From NCBI GenBank assembly GCA_902984215.1, contig CADWAF010003163.1:1-18525 (forward strand): DNA of 18,525 nt, given 5' to 3'. This stretch comes from Willaertia magna (lineage: Eukaryota; Heterolobosea; Eutetramitea; Acrasida; Naegleriidae). Each line of letters starts with the position of its first letter. Position 1 is the first letter of the stretch. The position numbers and the translations under genes were made by a program. Under the pieces are notes generated by a model. The model was not told the DNA's origin. It searched no databases and was given only the letters and a program-made list of their open reading frames with translations. Below, piece after piece: positions 7,382-17,157 of the stretch.

Positions 7382-9687
7382 ATGTCTAAGAGAAATCACA
7401 GAATGTCGTATAGAGATAGAATAAAGAAAAAAAAAATAGAATATACATTTAATGAGAGTATTACTGCCAATAAAGCATTTACTAGAGCTACTATTGGTGA
7501 TGATAATAATAAATTTAATAATGCCAGTAGAGCATTTATTAGAGCTACTACTAGTAATAATAATAATAGTCCTACTAATACATTTACTGGAGATACTAGT
7601 AATGAATTTAATAATAATAAATTTAATAATAATGAATTTAATAATAATAATTTATAAGATGATTTTAATTTAGATGATAATTTAGATAAAGATTTTTTAA
7701 ATTATAGTAGAAATTATTTACTGGATTTAATTAGTACTTTATATACAGGAAAATAAGAAATTGTTAATTTAATATTTGATTTAATTGTTTTATTTGTGGA
7801 TTTAAAATTTACTAAAACTGGTATGAACAGTTTAATATTTATATTAAATAAAAATTTAATGAATATTTTAAATATAGAACTTCCTAAAATAGGAAGCATA
7901 ATTAAAAAGATAATAGACGTTAAAAAAATATTTACTAAATGTTTTTACTGTAAATGTAAGAAGTACGGTATAATGTGTGAAATGGATGTACTAACTAGTT
8001 ATTCTAGTTGTAGAGTTGTACCGTCTAAATACTTTTGGAAAAGAACTATTAGTTCTTATATTGTGGATTATATTAATTTATATAATTTATTTAAATTTAA
8101 GTAAGTATAATTGTTTTATTACTTTTTAATTAATAATCTTTTTTATAGAAATATATGTAGTGTTAGCAAGGAAGATAAAGCTAACACTTTTATTAAGGAT
8201 ATTTACAACAGTTCCACTTATAAAAGGTTGGTAGATCAGTGGAGTTGTATAGAAGAAAACAAGAAGGATTTATTAAAATTGACAATAACATTAAGAACGA
8301 ATGGAGCAGCTGTATTTAAAAGTAGCAATAAGATGATACGGCCTTTGTTCTTTTTTATTAATGAACTCCCTAAGGAGTATAGATTTAGTTTTAATTTTAC
8401 TTCTTTAATAAGGTATTGTGAAAGTAAGATTGACATGAATTTGTTTTTGTCGTATATGATAATAAAGCTATTAGAGTTAAATAAAGGTAGTTGGATAACT
8501 ACCAAAGAAAGTAAGGTCTTTCTACAAGTAAGATTGTATGGTATTATATGTGATTTGGTGGCAACAAACAAAATAATTTACTTGAAACAGAGCAATGGAT
8601 ATTTTAGTTGTAGAGGTTGCTAGAAGAAAGGTGAATGTTATAACGAAAGGAATGTATATAGTTTTTAGAGTTCTTCTTTAGGTAAATTCACAGCTAGAAG
8701 TTGGAGTGTAATACAAGAGTATTACAAAAAAAACTCTTTTAGTGATAGAAACGAGGAAGATATAGAGATTGATAACAGCACTAGTGGAATAATAGATAAA
8801 ACAGTTTTGGTGCTGTTACTTTATTTTAGATGGATTCAACAGTTTTCTTCTGATATATTACATAACATAGCTAAAAGGTTGTATAAGAAACTGTTGAAGT
8901 ATATTGTGAACAAGTACAAGGTAAGTACTTATTAATTAATTATTTATTAATTAATTTATAGAATAATTTGAATGTTGTTAATGATAAATTAAGAAAAGTT
9001 AAAACACTTTCATTTTACTATAAGAAGATGAGAAATTTGAACAACCTGGCATTTTACAAAACCAGTGAATACTATATAATATTTATTTATTGTTGAAGCT
9101 GTTTTGAGGGAACTTTAAGTTTATAGGAATATAATTATTTAAAGGAATTAAGTTCTTTAATGAACGTTTTTATGAACAAGATTGAAAGAACACATGATAA
9201 TTTAAGTAATTTAAAGAATAGGTTAAATAATTTATTAATTAATATAGAAGTTGTTTACGGGAAAGAGATTTTAACAATAGCATCACATAGTGTGATGCAC
9301 TTTATAGATAATTTAATTTATTTAGGATCTTTATGATTCAGTACTTTTATTGTAGAAGATTTTGTAGGAAGGTTGTCTAGGTTTATAAAAGGAAAGGGTA
9401 TAAATAGATTAGATTATAAAGCGTTGAAAATGTACTACATTTTACATTTAAGTAGTACATTGAAAATTAATAATGGAACATTTATTTACATAAAAGGAGA
9501 TTTTTTACATTTAAATAATAATAATTATAAAGTAATTAAAGTTAAAAATAATTTATTTAGTTTATTAAATTTAAATAGTAATGATATTAATTTATTTAAT
9601 TTAAATGATTTAATTGAATTTATTCCTTTATTTAATATAAATAATAATTTTATTAAGATTAATTTGAATGATATATATTTATTTTAA
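7382..9687 (+). CDS. CACTA/Tnp2-like transposase, three exons
   Basis: Exons 7382-8100, 8149-8920 and 8962-9687 join in frame to 738 residues plus TAA. Predicted to cut and rejoin element ends in the nucleus. The N-terminus is basic (MSKRNHRMSYRDRIKKKK), then has two FxRAT repeats and Asn runs. The core matches, from memory, the Transposase_21/Tnp2-type family: TNGAAVFKSS and FFFINELP (the usual DG Asp is Asn291), ICDLVA (D375), NGYFSCRGC (C394, C397) followed by KKGE, KTSEYYIIF, VVYGKEILT, HSVMHFIDNLIYLGSL and VEDFVGRL (E629, where the family has FE). In-frame TAA/TAG at 7655, 7754, 8621, 8666 and 9124 fit Gln. TGA at 9094 and 9334 lie in frame, and 9334 sits exactly where the family has Trp (GPLW). 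No indel is needed over 739 codons. Either the code is altered or this copy has point-mutation decay only. Confidence 0.72.
7475..7660 (+). repeat. 57-nt duplicated segment and AAT-rich tract inside the transposase N-terminus
   Basis: GCATTTACTAGAGCTACTA at 7475 recurs as GCATTTATTAGAGCTACTA at 7532, 57 nt (19 codons) later, each followed by an AAT-rich stretch. The tract encodes AFTRAT/AFIRAT and Asn-rich linkers. It reads as an in-frame internal duplication followed by triplet expansion, in a probably disordered linker. Confidence 0.6.
8101..8148 (+). other. Spliceosomal intron 1 of the transposase gene
   Basis: GTAAGT donor and TTTTATAG acceptor, 48 nt, phase 2. Its length is a multiple of three, so reading through would not shift the frame, but it would add AT-rich codons including TAA. 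It contains TTAATTAAT, also present in intron 2 and a possible branch region (inference). Confidence 0.7.
8921..8961 (+). other. Spliceosomal intron 2 of the transposase gene
   Basis: GTAAGT donor and TTTATAG acceptor, 41 nt, phase 0. Removal is required to keep the reading frame: the upstream exon ends on a codon boundary at 8920 and the downstream exon resumes in another frame at 8962, continuing recognisable transposase sequence. This is the strongest sign that the host is a eukaryote with very short introns. Confidence 0.8.
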
Positions 9688-9850
9688 ATTATTTTAATTT
9701 ACTTTATTTACTTTTAATTAGTTTAATTAGTTGGATTTAATGAATTTAATTTAGTAAGGAGTTCAATCTTTTTAATTTACTAACATTACTCTTTTATATT
9801 TATAATTTGGTTGGGTTGGATGGTTAGGGAAGGTAGATGGGCGATAAGAC
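9688..9850. other. Intergenic AT-rich stretch between transposase and LINE tail
   Basis: AT-rich sequence with repeated TTTAATT words, then a short G-rich patch (TTGGTTGGGTTGGATGGTTAGGG, within 9808-9830) unusual for this window. The transposase frame stays open here if TAA is sense, but no family motif appears. This should contain the boundary between the transposase element and the LINE; I see no clear target-site duplication. Confidence 0.35.
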
Positions 9851-9958
9851 GATTGTAAAGAATTGTGGATTGTAAAAAATTGTAGATTGTAAAAAAAGAG
9901 CTTTAGATGAGCTGAATTATAAAGAAAGAGCTCTAGAAGAGAAAGAGCTCTAGAAAAG
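9851..9958 (-). repeat. Two blocks of 17-nt tandem repeats, probable LINE 3' tail
   Basis: Block one: GATTGTAAA starts at 9851, 9868 and 9885, exact 17-nt spacing. Block two: AAAGAGCTCTAGAA at 9925 and 9942 (17-nt spacing) with a diverged copy, AAAGAGCTTTAGAT, at 9895. Both lie past the end of the LINE coding frame on its 3' side. Short tandem repeats at the 3' end are common in some APE-type LINEs, so a retrotransposon tail is likely (inference). A further imprecise repeat, containing TTCTTTATT and GTTTTGG, lies at about 10000-10047. Confidence 0.6.
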
Positions 9959-10063
9959 AACATTTAATAAATATGTTATTTTTTATTAATTTGTATTCGT
10001 TCTTTATTTGTTTTGGACCTTTTCTTATGTTCTTTATTAGTTTTGGTCTTCTCCATAGTCTTT
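9959..10063 (-). other. LINE 3' region after the finger domain
   Basis: After TAA 10064-10066 the minus frame continues Lys/Gln/Asn-rich only if TAR is sense; another frame reads KRLWRRPKLIKN. I see no domain. It is best taken as 3' end of ORF2 plus 3' untranslated sequence of the LINE. Confidence 0.35.
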
Positions 10064-13000
10064 TTAAGCTCTTTTTTTTGTTTTCTTAAAATGTTCTAAT
10101 TCTTTGGTTATGATTAAATTTATTTTTATATCTTTTGTATATTTTATATTTCCTCTTATAAGTTTAAATATACTTAAATCTCTAAAAACATCGTCCATTA
10201 CCTTAATTGCTAGCTTTCTGTCTTTTAGTTTATTGATAATAATAGCAACTATATTTTTTTTACAGTCATTTTTTGTTTTATTATATAAAGGACATTTTAT
10301 AAAAATGTGATTTATATCTTCATTTTTACCACATTTAACATTTATCTTCATTGAGGTATGATTTATTGATCATGTTAATAGTTGATAGTGTGTTTGTTCT
10401 GACTTTAAAAAGTAAGTTTATAGATCTATATTCAAACAATCTTTTGAGGTAGATAGCTTTAAATGTTTTGTGTTTTGTGTTTTGTTAGAAAATATTATTA
10501 ATAATTTCTTTTCTTTTAGAGTTATTGATAATTTTATTGTTAATTCTTATCATAATTGCGTCAAGTATAGTGGTGAAAGTCTATATACACATAGAGTAGA
10601 TTTTAAATGAAGCTAGAAAGTCAGCTGTTTATTTAATATTTCTTTGATACTTAAGTTTTCTTCACTTGAATGCTTAAATACATGTTTAATACTAATATTA
10701 TTATTGTTTTTGATTGTTTTTCTAATAAATTAAATATATGAACATAATGTATTGATGAATTTATTATGAATTGCTTTTATAACTGATAGACAGTCAATGA
10801 CAATTTTAAATGGGGTTTTTCTATTCTAAGCTGCATTAGTTACTGTATAAATTGCTTGGACTTTGCTATTGTATGAATTGTAATTGCTAATGGTTTTAGA
10901 AAATGTGTTAAATCTATTATCAATTATAATATTGTATTCACCTTTGTTATTTTTATAAGATCTGTCAGTAATAATAATTTTTGTATTTTCTATTTTTATA
11001 ATTAGTTTCTGTTTTTAATGTATGTGTTAACGTTTATAAAATTAAATATGCTGTGTTGGAAGTATTTGGTTTTATTAGAGAGTTAAATGTTTTTTCTTTT
11101 GTTAATGAGTGATATTTAATTATTTTTAGGGATAGAAATATTCTATTGGTCATAAATAAGATTAAAATCATATTTTTCTGTAATTCTTTTAGCAATCTAT
11201 TCAATAGAAAAAGATTTAGATAAATCTTTTTTGCCAATATTTCTTTTAATTCTTAGCACTGTCTTAGCGATAAAAGATTTTTCTATTTATTGTAATCCTA
11301 ATTCTCTATATTTAGGTAAACCGTAAATTCATTTATTTGCTATAATATTTCTTATTTTAAATTTTTCCAATAATTTCTTTTTTATAACTTTTTAGTACTC
11401 TTCAATGAATTTGGGATTTTTAATGTATGGTGTGTAGTAAAAAATATATGGTACTATATCTATGTTGATGATAGCTGTATTGTTATTGATTGATCTTTTT
11501 TTATTAAGTTTATCTAGTTTGTTTGAAAGTTCTCTAATGATGTTTTTACTATAATTGGTATATTCATTATTTATATTAACTAAAACTCCTAATATCTTTG
11601 CTTTTTTAGTACTTTTAATATTGTTAGCTTTTGTATAGATAAAGCATGGAATATTGGAAATAAAAGTTGATTTTTCAAGATTTAATTTTATTTTAAAACT
11701 TTCTAAGTACTGATTTTGTATTTTAAAGATTGTCTTTAATTTATTATAATCATATTAAGTCATCAATCTATGCATTTATAGAAAAGATTCTATATATGTA
11801 ACCAAATTTAATTCTTTTAAGTTTATATTTTAAGTATTGGATTAATGGTTAATACTTATTTTAAATATTAATAATGATAATATATCTTTTTGTTTAATTC
11901 TATATCTTAGAGTAAATTCTTTAAAGTATTAGTTGAAAATATAGAAGTTAACTGGTATGTTATCAATGATGTTATAAATTAGATTATTAATAGTTAGTTC
12001 AATACTTATAAATTCAACAGTTTTAGTAAAACTTCTATGTATAACATTATTATAAGCTTTGAAAATGTCATTAGATAATATAAATATATTATGTTCTGCT
12101 TTTTTAGCTTTAGTTATTGCATTTTGTATGATTATAATTTTGTTGTAAGTAAAATATCTTTTTTTACTTCTAATTTATCCTTGACTAATATTTTTATCAA
12201 TAAGTTTTTCAATTCTTTTAATAAGTACCTTAAATGCAAATTTGTATATTGTGTTTAAAAGAAAGATTGGTTTATATGATTCTAGTAAATGTGGGTTTTT
12301 CTTTTTCTTTGGTATTAAAATGATGTTACATATTTTTAGTTATAATAAGACGATTTTCTTAGTGATTATTTCATTTACTATTTTAAATATATATTTTTAA
12401 ACATTGGTTGTACAATATTTAAGTGTTGTTTGTCTAAATTTGGAATAGTTTAGTGTTGTGGTTTGAATATTAACAATTAATTATTGTTCTTCTTCTTGAT
12501 TGAAGTTGTTAAATAATTCAGAGCAATTAATGGTGTTGTGTTTGTTTTTTAAGAATTAAGTTAGTTTTTTGTCTTTTATTTATGTGATTGTATTTGCGTT
12601 TTTCTTAGAGATTTCTTTGTATTTGTCTTCTATTGTTTGCATTATTAGTTGAAGATTGGAGATAATATCATTTTTTGTTTGTAAGTATTTAATATGGTTA
12701 TAATTTTTCTTATAAATCAAATTCCTCATATACTTATTATTGCTTTTATAATTTTTTTTTCATTTTTATGTTGCTTTTTCTATTTTTATGTTATATAATG
12801 ATTGGATATAGTTTTTTATGATTAATGCATAGTCTTTTAATTCTAGTTTAACTTTATTTTCACATATGTTTAGTTTTTTGTATGCTTTATTGATTGAAAA
12901 TTATAGAATTTGTTTGTTCCTGATATTTTTAAATTTTTTATATTTTCTTGACAATTTACTTAGTAATTTGTCTTTTTTAATAGGTTCTTGAATGAAGTTT

Positions 13001-13837
13001 TTTAATTTATCAATTATAATTTTCCATATTTAAACTACGTCTTCATAATTGTTAACTGTTTTTTTTATTTTAAAACATATTTCTTTAATTTTTGCTGCAT
13101 CTTTTTTGTGTTCTATTTTTTAGTGTTTTGACAATTAGGTTGTGTGATTTTGGGATTATTGTGGTTGATTATAATTTTGATTTATACTATAGAGTGGTTT
13201 GATACTTTAAATTGATTGTCTACATATTTTTTATTGAATAGGTAAATAGTAAAGATGTAATCTAGTATTGTTTTATTAGAGTGTCCATAGTAACAAGTAG
13301 CGACTAATTTAATGTTTTATTTCAAGTATGGAAATATTGAACATTTTAATTGTTTAATGATTTTAAGAAGATATATAAATGGTTTACAATTTGGGTTAAT
13401 TGAGTGGTTTGAAGAAAGAATATAGTTTATATCTCTTGCAATAATATATTATTAATTATTTCATAAAAAATACTGTTAAAAAATTCTTGTGATAGTCTAG
13501 GTGCATAAATATTGATTAAATTAATTATTTCTTATCCAATTTTGCCTTTAATAATCAGTACTTTTGCTTTTTCTTGATTGAAGTTAATAACTTATATATT
13601 ACTAATACTAGATTCTTTTTTAATAAATGTTGCAATTCCGCAAAAATTAATGTTTTTGTTTCTAATAATGAAGAGTTGATGTGTTTTACTTAAAAAGTTA
13701 TTAAGATAGTTGTTTTTGATTTTTTGCAAAAAAATAATGTCAAGGCTAACATTGTTTAGATATTGTTTTAATGTAAACAACTTAATCTCTGTTATTCCAT
13801 TAATATTAATGGATAATATCGTTAAATTTGTAATCAT
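10064..13837 (-). pseudogene. LINE ORF2 polyprotein: APE, RT, RNase H, zinc finger (broken)
   Basis: APE: LTILSININGI and DIIFLQK near 13831-13720, then after TAA the strand INLINIYAPRLSQEFF (about 13520-13480). RT: IILIPKKKK, SYKPIFLLN, ISQG then TAA where the family has Gln (QxGF), SNDIFKAYNNV (motif A Asp codon 12067-12069), NAxIDDLI (Asp pair 11759-11764), IKLNLEKS, and later IYGLPKYRELGL (about 11270-11330). RNase H: ITDRSY (Asp codon 10964-10966), SKVQAIY, VIDCLSVIKAI, and ADFLA (Asp codon 10620-10622). Finger: KCGKNEDINHIFIKCPLYN (about 10280-10335). Frameshifts separate APE from RT, flank the IDD box, and precede ADFLA. The APE Glu and the RNase H Glu both read Lys. Together these make a non-functional copy under any code. 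Confidence 0.85.
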
Positions 13838-13846
13838 TTTTATTGT

Positions 13847-14506
13847 TTATGTTGTTATTTTCTATACCATGATTTTATAAGTATTAAATGATATAAGCGA
13901 TTTTCTTGTAATTTATTTTTTTTTAATTACTTCTGTAAGTAATACTTTAATTTTATTAATTTCTTTTAAGATTTCTCTCTTAAAGTCTTTATTATGAACT
14001 AACATTAATCTAAATTTTGTTAATGTTTTTTTTTGTTTTTAATTTTGATACTTTTTCTTTTTTGTTTGATAGTGTCATAAATAAACTAATAATATGGTTA
14101 CATAATTTTGTTACTATTTTTAATGTATTAAAGTTTTCTTTTTTTACTTTTTTTCTCATGATATCCAAATTTTTAGGTATTTATCATGTAAATTTTTAAC
14201 TAATTTATTGACATCTTCTTTATTTTTTTGTGATTCTCCTTGAATGATTTTTTTATCTCTTTAAGGGTTTAGTGTTATTTGATATTTTATAGGTTGTCTT
14301 TTTGTATTTAATTGATGCTATTGTTTATATTGATGTAGATTTATTGAGTTTTTGAGATATTGTGATTTTAATTATTTTGCATTTATTTAATTGGACATTT
14401 TTAAGGTTAATGTTTTTATTTGAGATGTTATTGTTTTCGATATTATTAATTTATTGACATTATTCATGTTATAATCTTTTTGTTCTATGTTTTCAATAGT
14501 AGACAT
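13847..14506 (-). CDS. LINE ORF1 (gag-like), readable through TAR/TGA
   Basis: From ATG 14506 (MSTIENIEQKDYN) one frame runs 219 residues to TAA 13847-13849, ten bases before the ORF2 start and in the same frame as ORF2. It is Lys/Gln-rich with little hydrophobic content, typical of a nucleic-acid-binding ORF1 chaperone; no CCHC knuckle is visible. It contains about a dozen TAA/TAG, against about 14 CAA/CAG, and two TGA, with no frameshift. An ORF1-ORF2 fusion is possible if the TAA at 13847 is also sense. Upstream, the frame stays open to at least 14880 and reads as Lys/Gln/Pro-rich protein, so the true start may be further 5' at a non-ATG codon or exon. Alternatively, this is 5' untranslated sequence. 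Confidence 0.5.
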
Positions 14507-14880
14507 TATTTTTTTTTATTGTTTTGTTTGTTGTTGATTTTTATAAAGTTTTGATTTTTTTATGTATTTAAAGGGGGGTTTCTTTGTTTTTGTGTTGATT
14601 TTGTTATCTATTTTTAGTGGTTTTGGTTTCTGGGTATTGATTTTGAGTAATTTTGTTTTTAGGTGTTACTGTTATGTTGATTTGTATTAAGGAAAAAGGA
14701 TAATGAATGTTTATTGTTATGTGTTATTTTTTGAGTGACGTTTTTTTTTAAATAAAAAAGATAACAGGTTAACTAAGATTTATGAAATATTTAATAAAGC
14801 TAATAATTGAGTTCTTGAGGGGGAGATATTTAAGTATTTTTTTATTTTCGATTTAAAATATTTATTTTTTTTCCTCTACC
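14507..14880 (-). other. LINE 5' region, possible ORF1 N-terminal extension
   Basis: On the minus strand this stretch reads, in the ORF1 frame, as Lys/Thr/Pro/Gln-rich protein (for example KTKKPPFKYIKKSKLYKN) with about ten TAR codons and no in-frame ATG. It also carries a C6 tract (minus strand; G6 at 14573-14578 plus). It could be the 5' UTR with internal promoter or coding sequence. I cannot decide. Confidence 0.35.
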
Positions 14881-17157
14881 CTAATGACCCACCTAATTAC
14901 TAACTATATAACTAACTTCACAAAAAATAAAAAGCTGAAATGCTGATGTACTAAATGTTTTTTTGTTTTTCTCTTCAAAAATAATTAAAAGCTTTGAGAT
15001 TGTTTGTTGAAAAAAAAATTAAGGGTTAATTTTTATTATTATCAAAAACACAAAGTATTTTTAGTTTGATACATAATTATAATTGAAGTAACAATATACT
15101 GTTTGGTATGTGAGAATTGTTAGATAATGTATTTAAATTATAACTCAAGTTTGATCATTTAATTTAATAGGTTGACTTAAGTTTATAATTTTTGTTTTTT
15201 TTACATTTTTTATTGTAAACCATGTTATTTTAATCAGTTTTTTATAACGTTTTTCGATATAATTGTAAAAGTGGTGATAAATTTTTTTGATAGTTTATTA
15301 AAAAAAGAGTTTAATGGAATATTTTTATTGTAAATAATATTATTCTTTTGCATAATATATAAAAGAAAATTAATTTTTGAAATAAAGCTTCTTTAATATG
15401 TTGAAGATGCAATAAAGAGATTGAGTATTGTTTCATTAAGTGATTGAGTTTATGGTATAGTAAAAAAATAATATTTGTGCTTTCATCTGTTGTAGTCAAA
15501 GTTTTAAAAGAAGTATTGAGTTTTAATTTTTGTAAAATTTTAATTTTTTTAGGATACATTTAATATATTTTACAAACATATATTCTCAATCAAATTTACA
15601 ATTATAAAAAGAACAAATTTAATAATTTTTACTAATATCTTTGAGGATTTGATTTTTATATATATAGGTAAAAGTTAATCTTTGTTTATAATAAGAAAAA
15701 TGATAATGATTTTAAAAAATAAAATTTTTACTTTATTATTCTTTTTTCTTATTCAAATTTCTCAAATATATGATATTTCACTTATTACAATTAACATTTA
15801 ATAACAATTTTCTAATATTTTCTATTACTTTATCGTCTTTGAACTAAAAAAAATTTTTTTTAAAAGAGATAAATTGTTAAAGGAATTTTGTTTTGGATTT
15901 AATTGATAAATTATTTAATCTAATTATTGTATATACAAGATTTAAATATGAATTTAAAGTATTTCCTTTATATTATGCCTTTCTAGTAAGGTTTTCGTTA
16001 TTAAAAAAAAATTATTAATAAATCTAATGACTGAAAATATTAATTTTATTTCTTTTAAAACTAAAAAAACAACAATCTTTAATCTACTTTTATCAAAACT
16101 ACTAAATATTACAGCTTTTAAAAGTTTATAATATAAGTTGAGTTTAATTTTAATTTAAAAAACAACTTTCTTATTTATTTTATAAAAAGTCTTTAAATCA
16201 ATGCCATTAATAGTATAAAGATATTTAAAGAGTAATATAACTTTAAATATAATAATAATCACAAATTAATGCAAAAAAATATATTTAATATTAGTAACAA
16301 TAAATGTTTTGGAAATTTTTTTTTAGAATATTATTTGTATATATTAAAATAACTACTTTCACACCACAAATATTAATACCCTTAAATTACTTAAAATTAT
16401 TAATTAATCTATTAAAGTATAAGTTAAATAAAAGAAAATTAACTAAATTACTTTAAAAAATACTAAATCTAACTTCAAATAAATTAAATAACTTTCTTTT
16501 AAAAAATATTGCAATTTTTTGTTATGAAAATATGTTAATTATTATTATATTAACAAACTTATTTAAATTAAGATATTTTTAAATAACTTTAAACTTCTTA
16601 TAAATTATTGATTTATATGTGTTTTTAATATTAAAAGTAGACATGAATAAATTTTTTTATTAGTCAATTAATTTTCAATAATAGTTTTGGTAGTCATGAA
16701 TAATATTAAAGTTATTATATAAAAATATTAACTAATCATTAACTATAATTAAAAAAAACTTATATATTATCGGTAATACAATAATAAAATGAAATTTTTT
16801 AAGTTTTTTAGAGAGGGGATGTTGAGGAATAGAAAAAGGAGTTTTTATTTAATATTAAAAGAAATGTTATTATCTTTTATTTAATTATTAAAAAACTTAT
16901 TAAAATATTATATATTTTGTCATACAATAATTTTAATAAGACTATACAATAATTTTAATAAAACTAAAATATTATTTTAATCTTATATAAAATTTTTCAT
17001 TTTATTAGTATATTCTTTAACATTTTGATTTGAAATATCATCTAATTTCTAATTATTTAAGAATTTTTGAATATAATTATTTAAATTTATAAAGTTGTTC
17101 CCTAATAAGGTATTAAATATGTTATTAAAATGTAAAATAACTTTATTTTTTATATTA
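14881..17157. other. Very AT-rich stretch, weak coding signs only
   Basis: No recognisable gene. One minus-strand frame from ATG 15559 (MYPKKIKILQKLKLN) is open 82 codons to TAA 15311 and stays protein-like to about 15010 if TAR/TGA are sense; it contains TTTDESTNIIFLLYHKLNHL but matches no family I know. From about 15600 to 17150 I see only AT-rich sequence, long A and T runs and one 22-nt direct repeat. It may be relic transposon DNA decayed beyond recognition. Confidence 0.4.
16922..16965. repeat. 22-nt direct tandem repeat, two copies
   Basis: ATACAATAATTTTAATAA followed by GACT (16922-16943), then repeated with AACT (16944-16965); the two units differ at one base. It is either a recent local duplication or part of a longer degraded array. 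No function can be assigned. Confidence 0.7.

Larger units (their letters stand above)
9851..14880 (-). mobile_element. Decayed APE-type LINE retrotransposon with RNase H
   Basis: Domain order on the minus strand is ORF1, AP endonuclease, reverse transcriptase, RNase H and a C-terminal Cys/His finger, followed by 17-nt tandem repeats. LINEs move by target-primed reverse transcription in the nucleus. Having both an APE endonuclease and RNase H points to the I-like group or relatives such as Tad1 (from family knowledge; clade not resolvable here). The copy has several frameshifts and altered catalytic residues, so it is presumably inactive. The 5' boundary is uncertain: the ORF1 frame stays open upstream of its first ATG to beyond 14880 if stops are sense. 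Confidence 0.82.

Noticed and set aside
7452..7673. Second plus-strand frame over the transposase N-terminus
   Set aside because: The Ile/Leu repeats are the shifted reading of an AAT/GAT-rich tract; the other frame leads into recognisable transposase sequence.
8236..8571. Minus-strand 111-codon frame
   Set aside because: It is antisense to transposase exon 2, which carries the family motifs.
10104..10310. Plus-strand hydrophobic frame
   Set aside because: It is antisense to the LINE finger domain on the minus strand.
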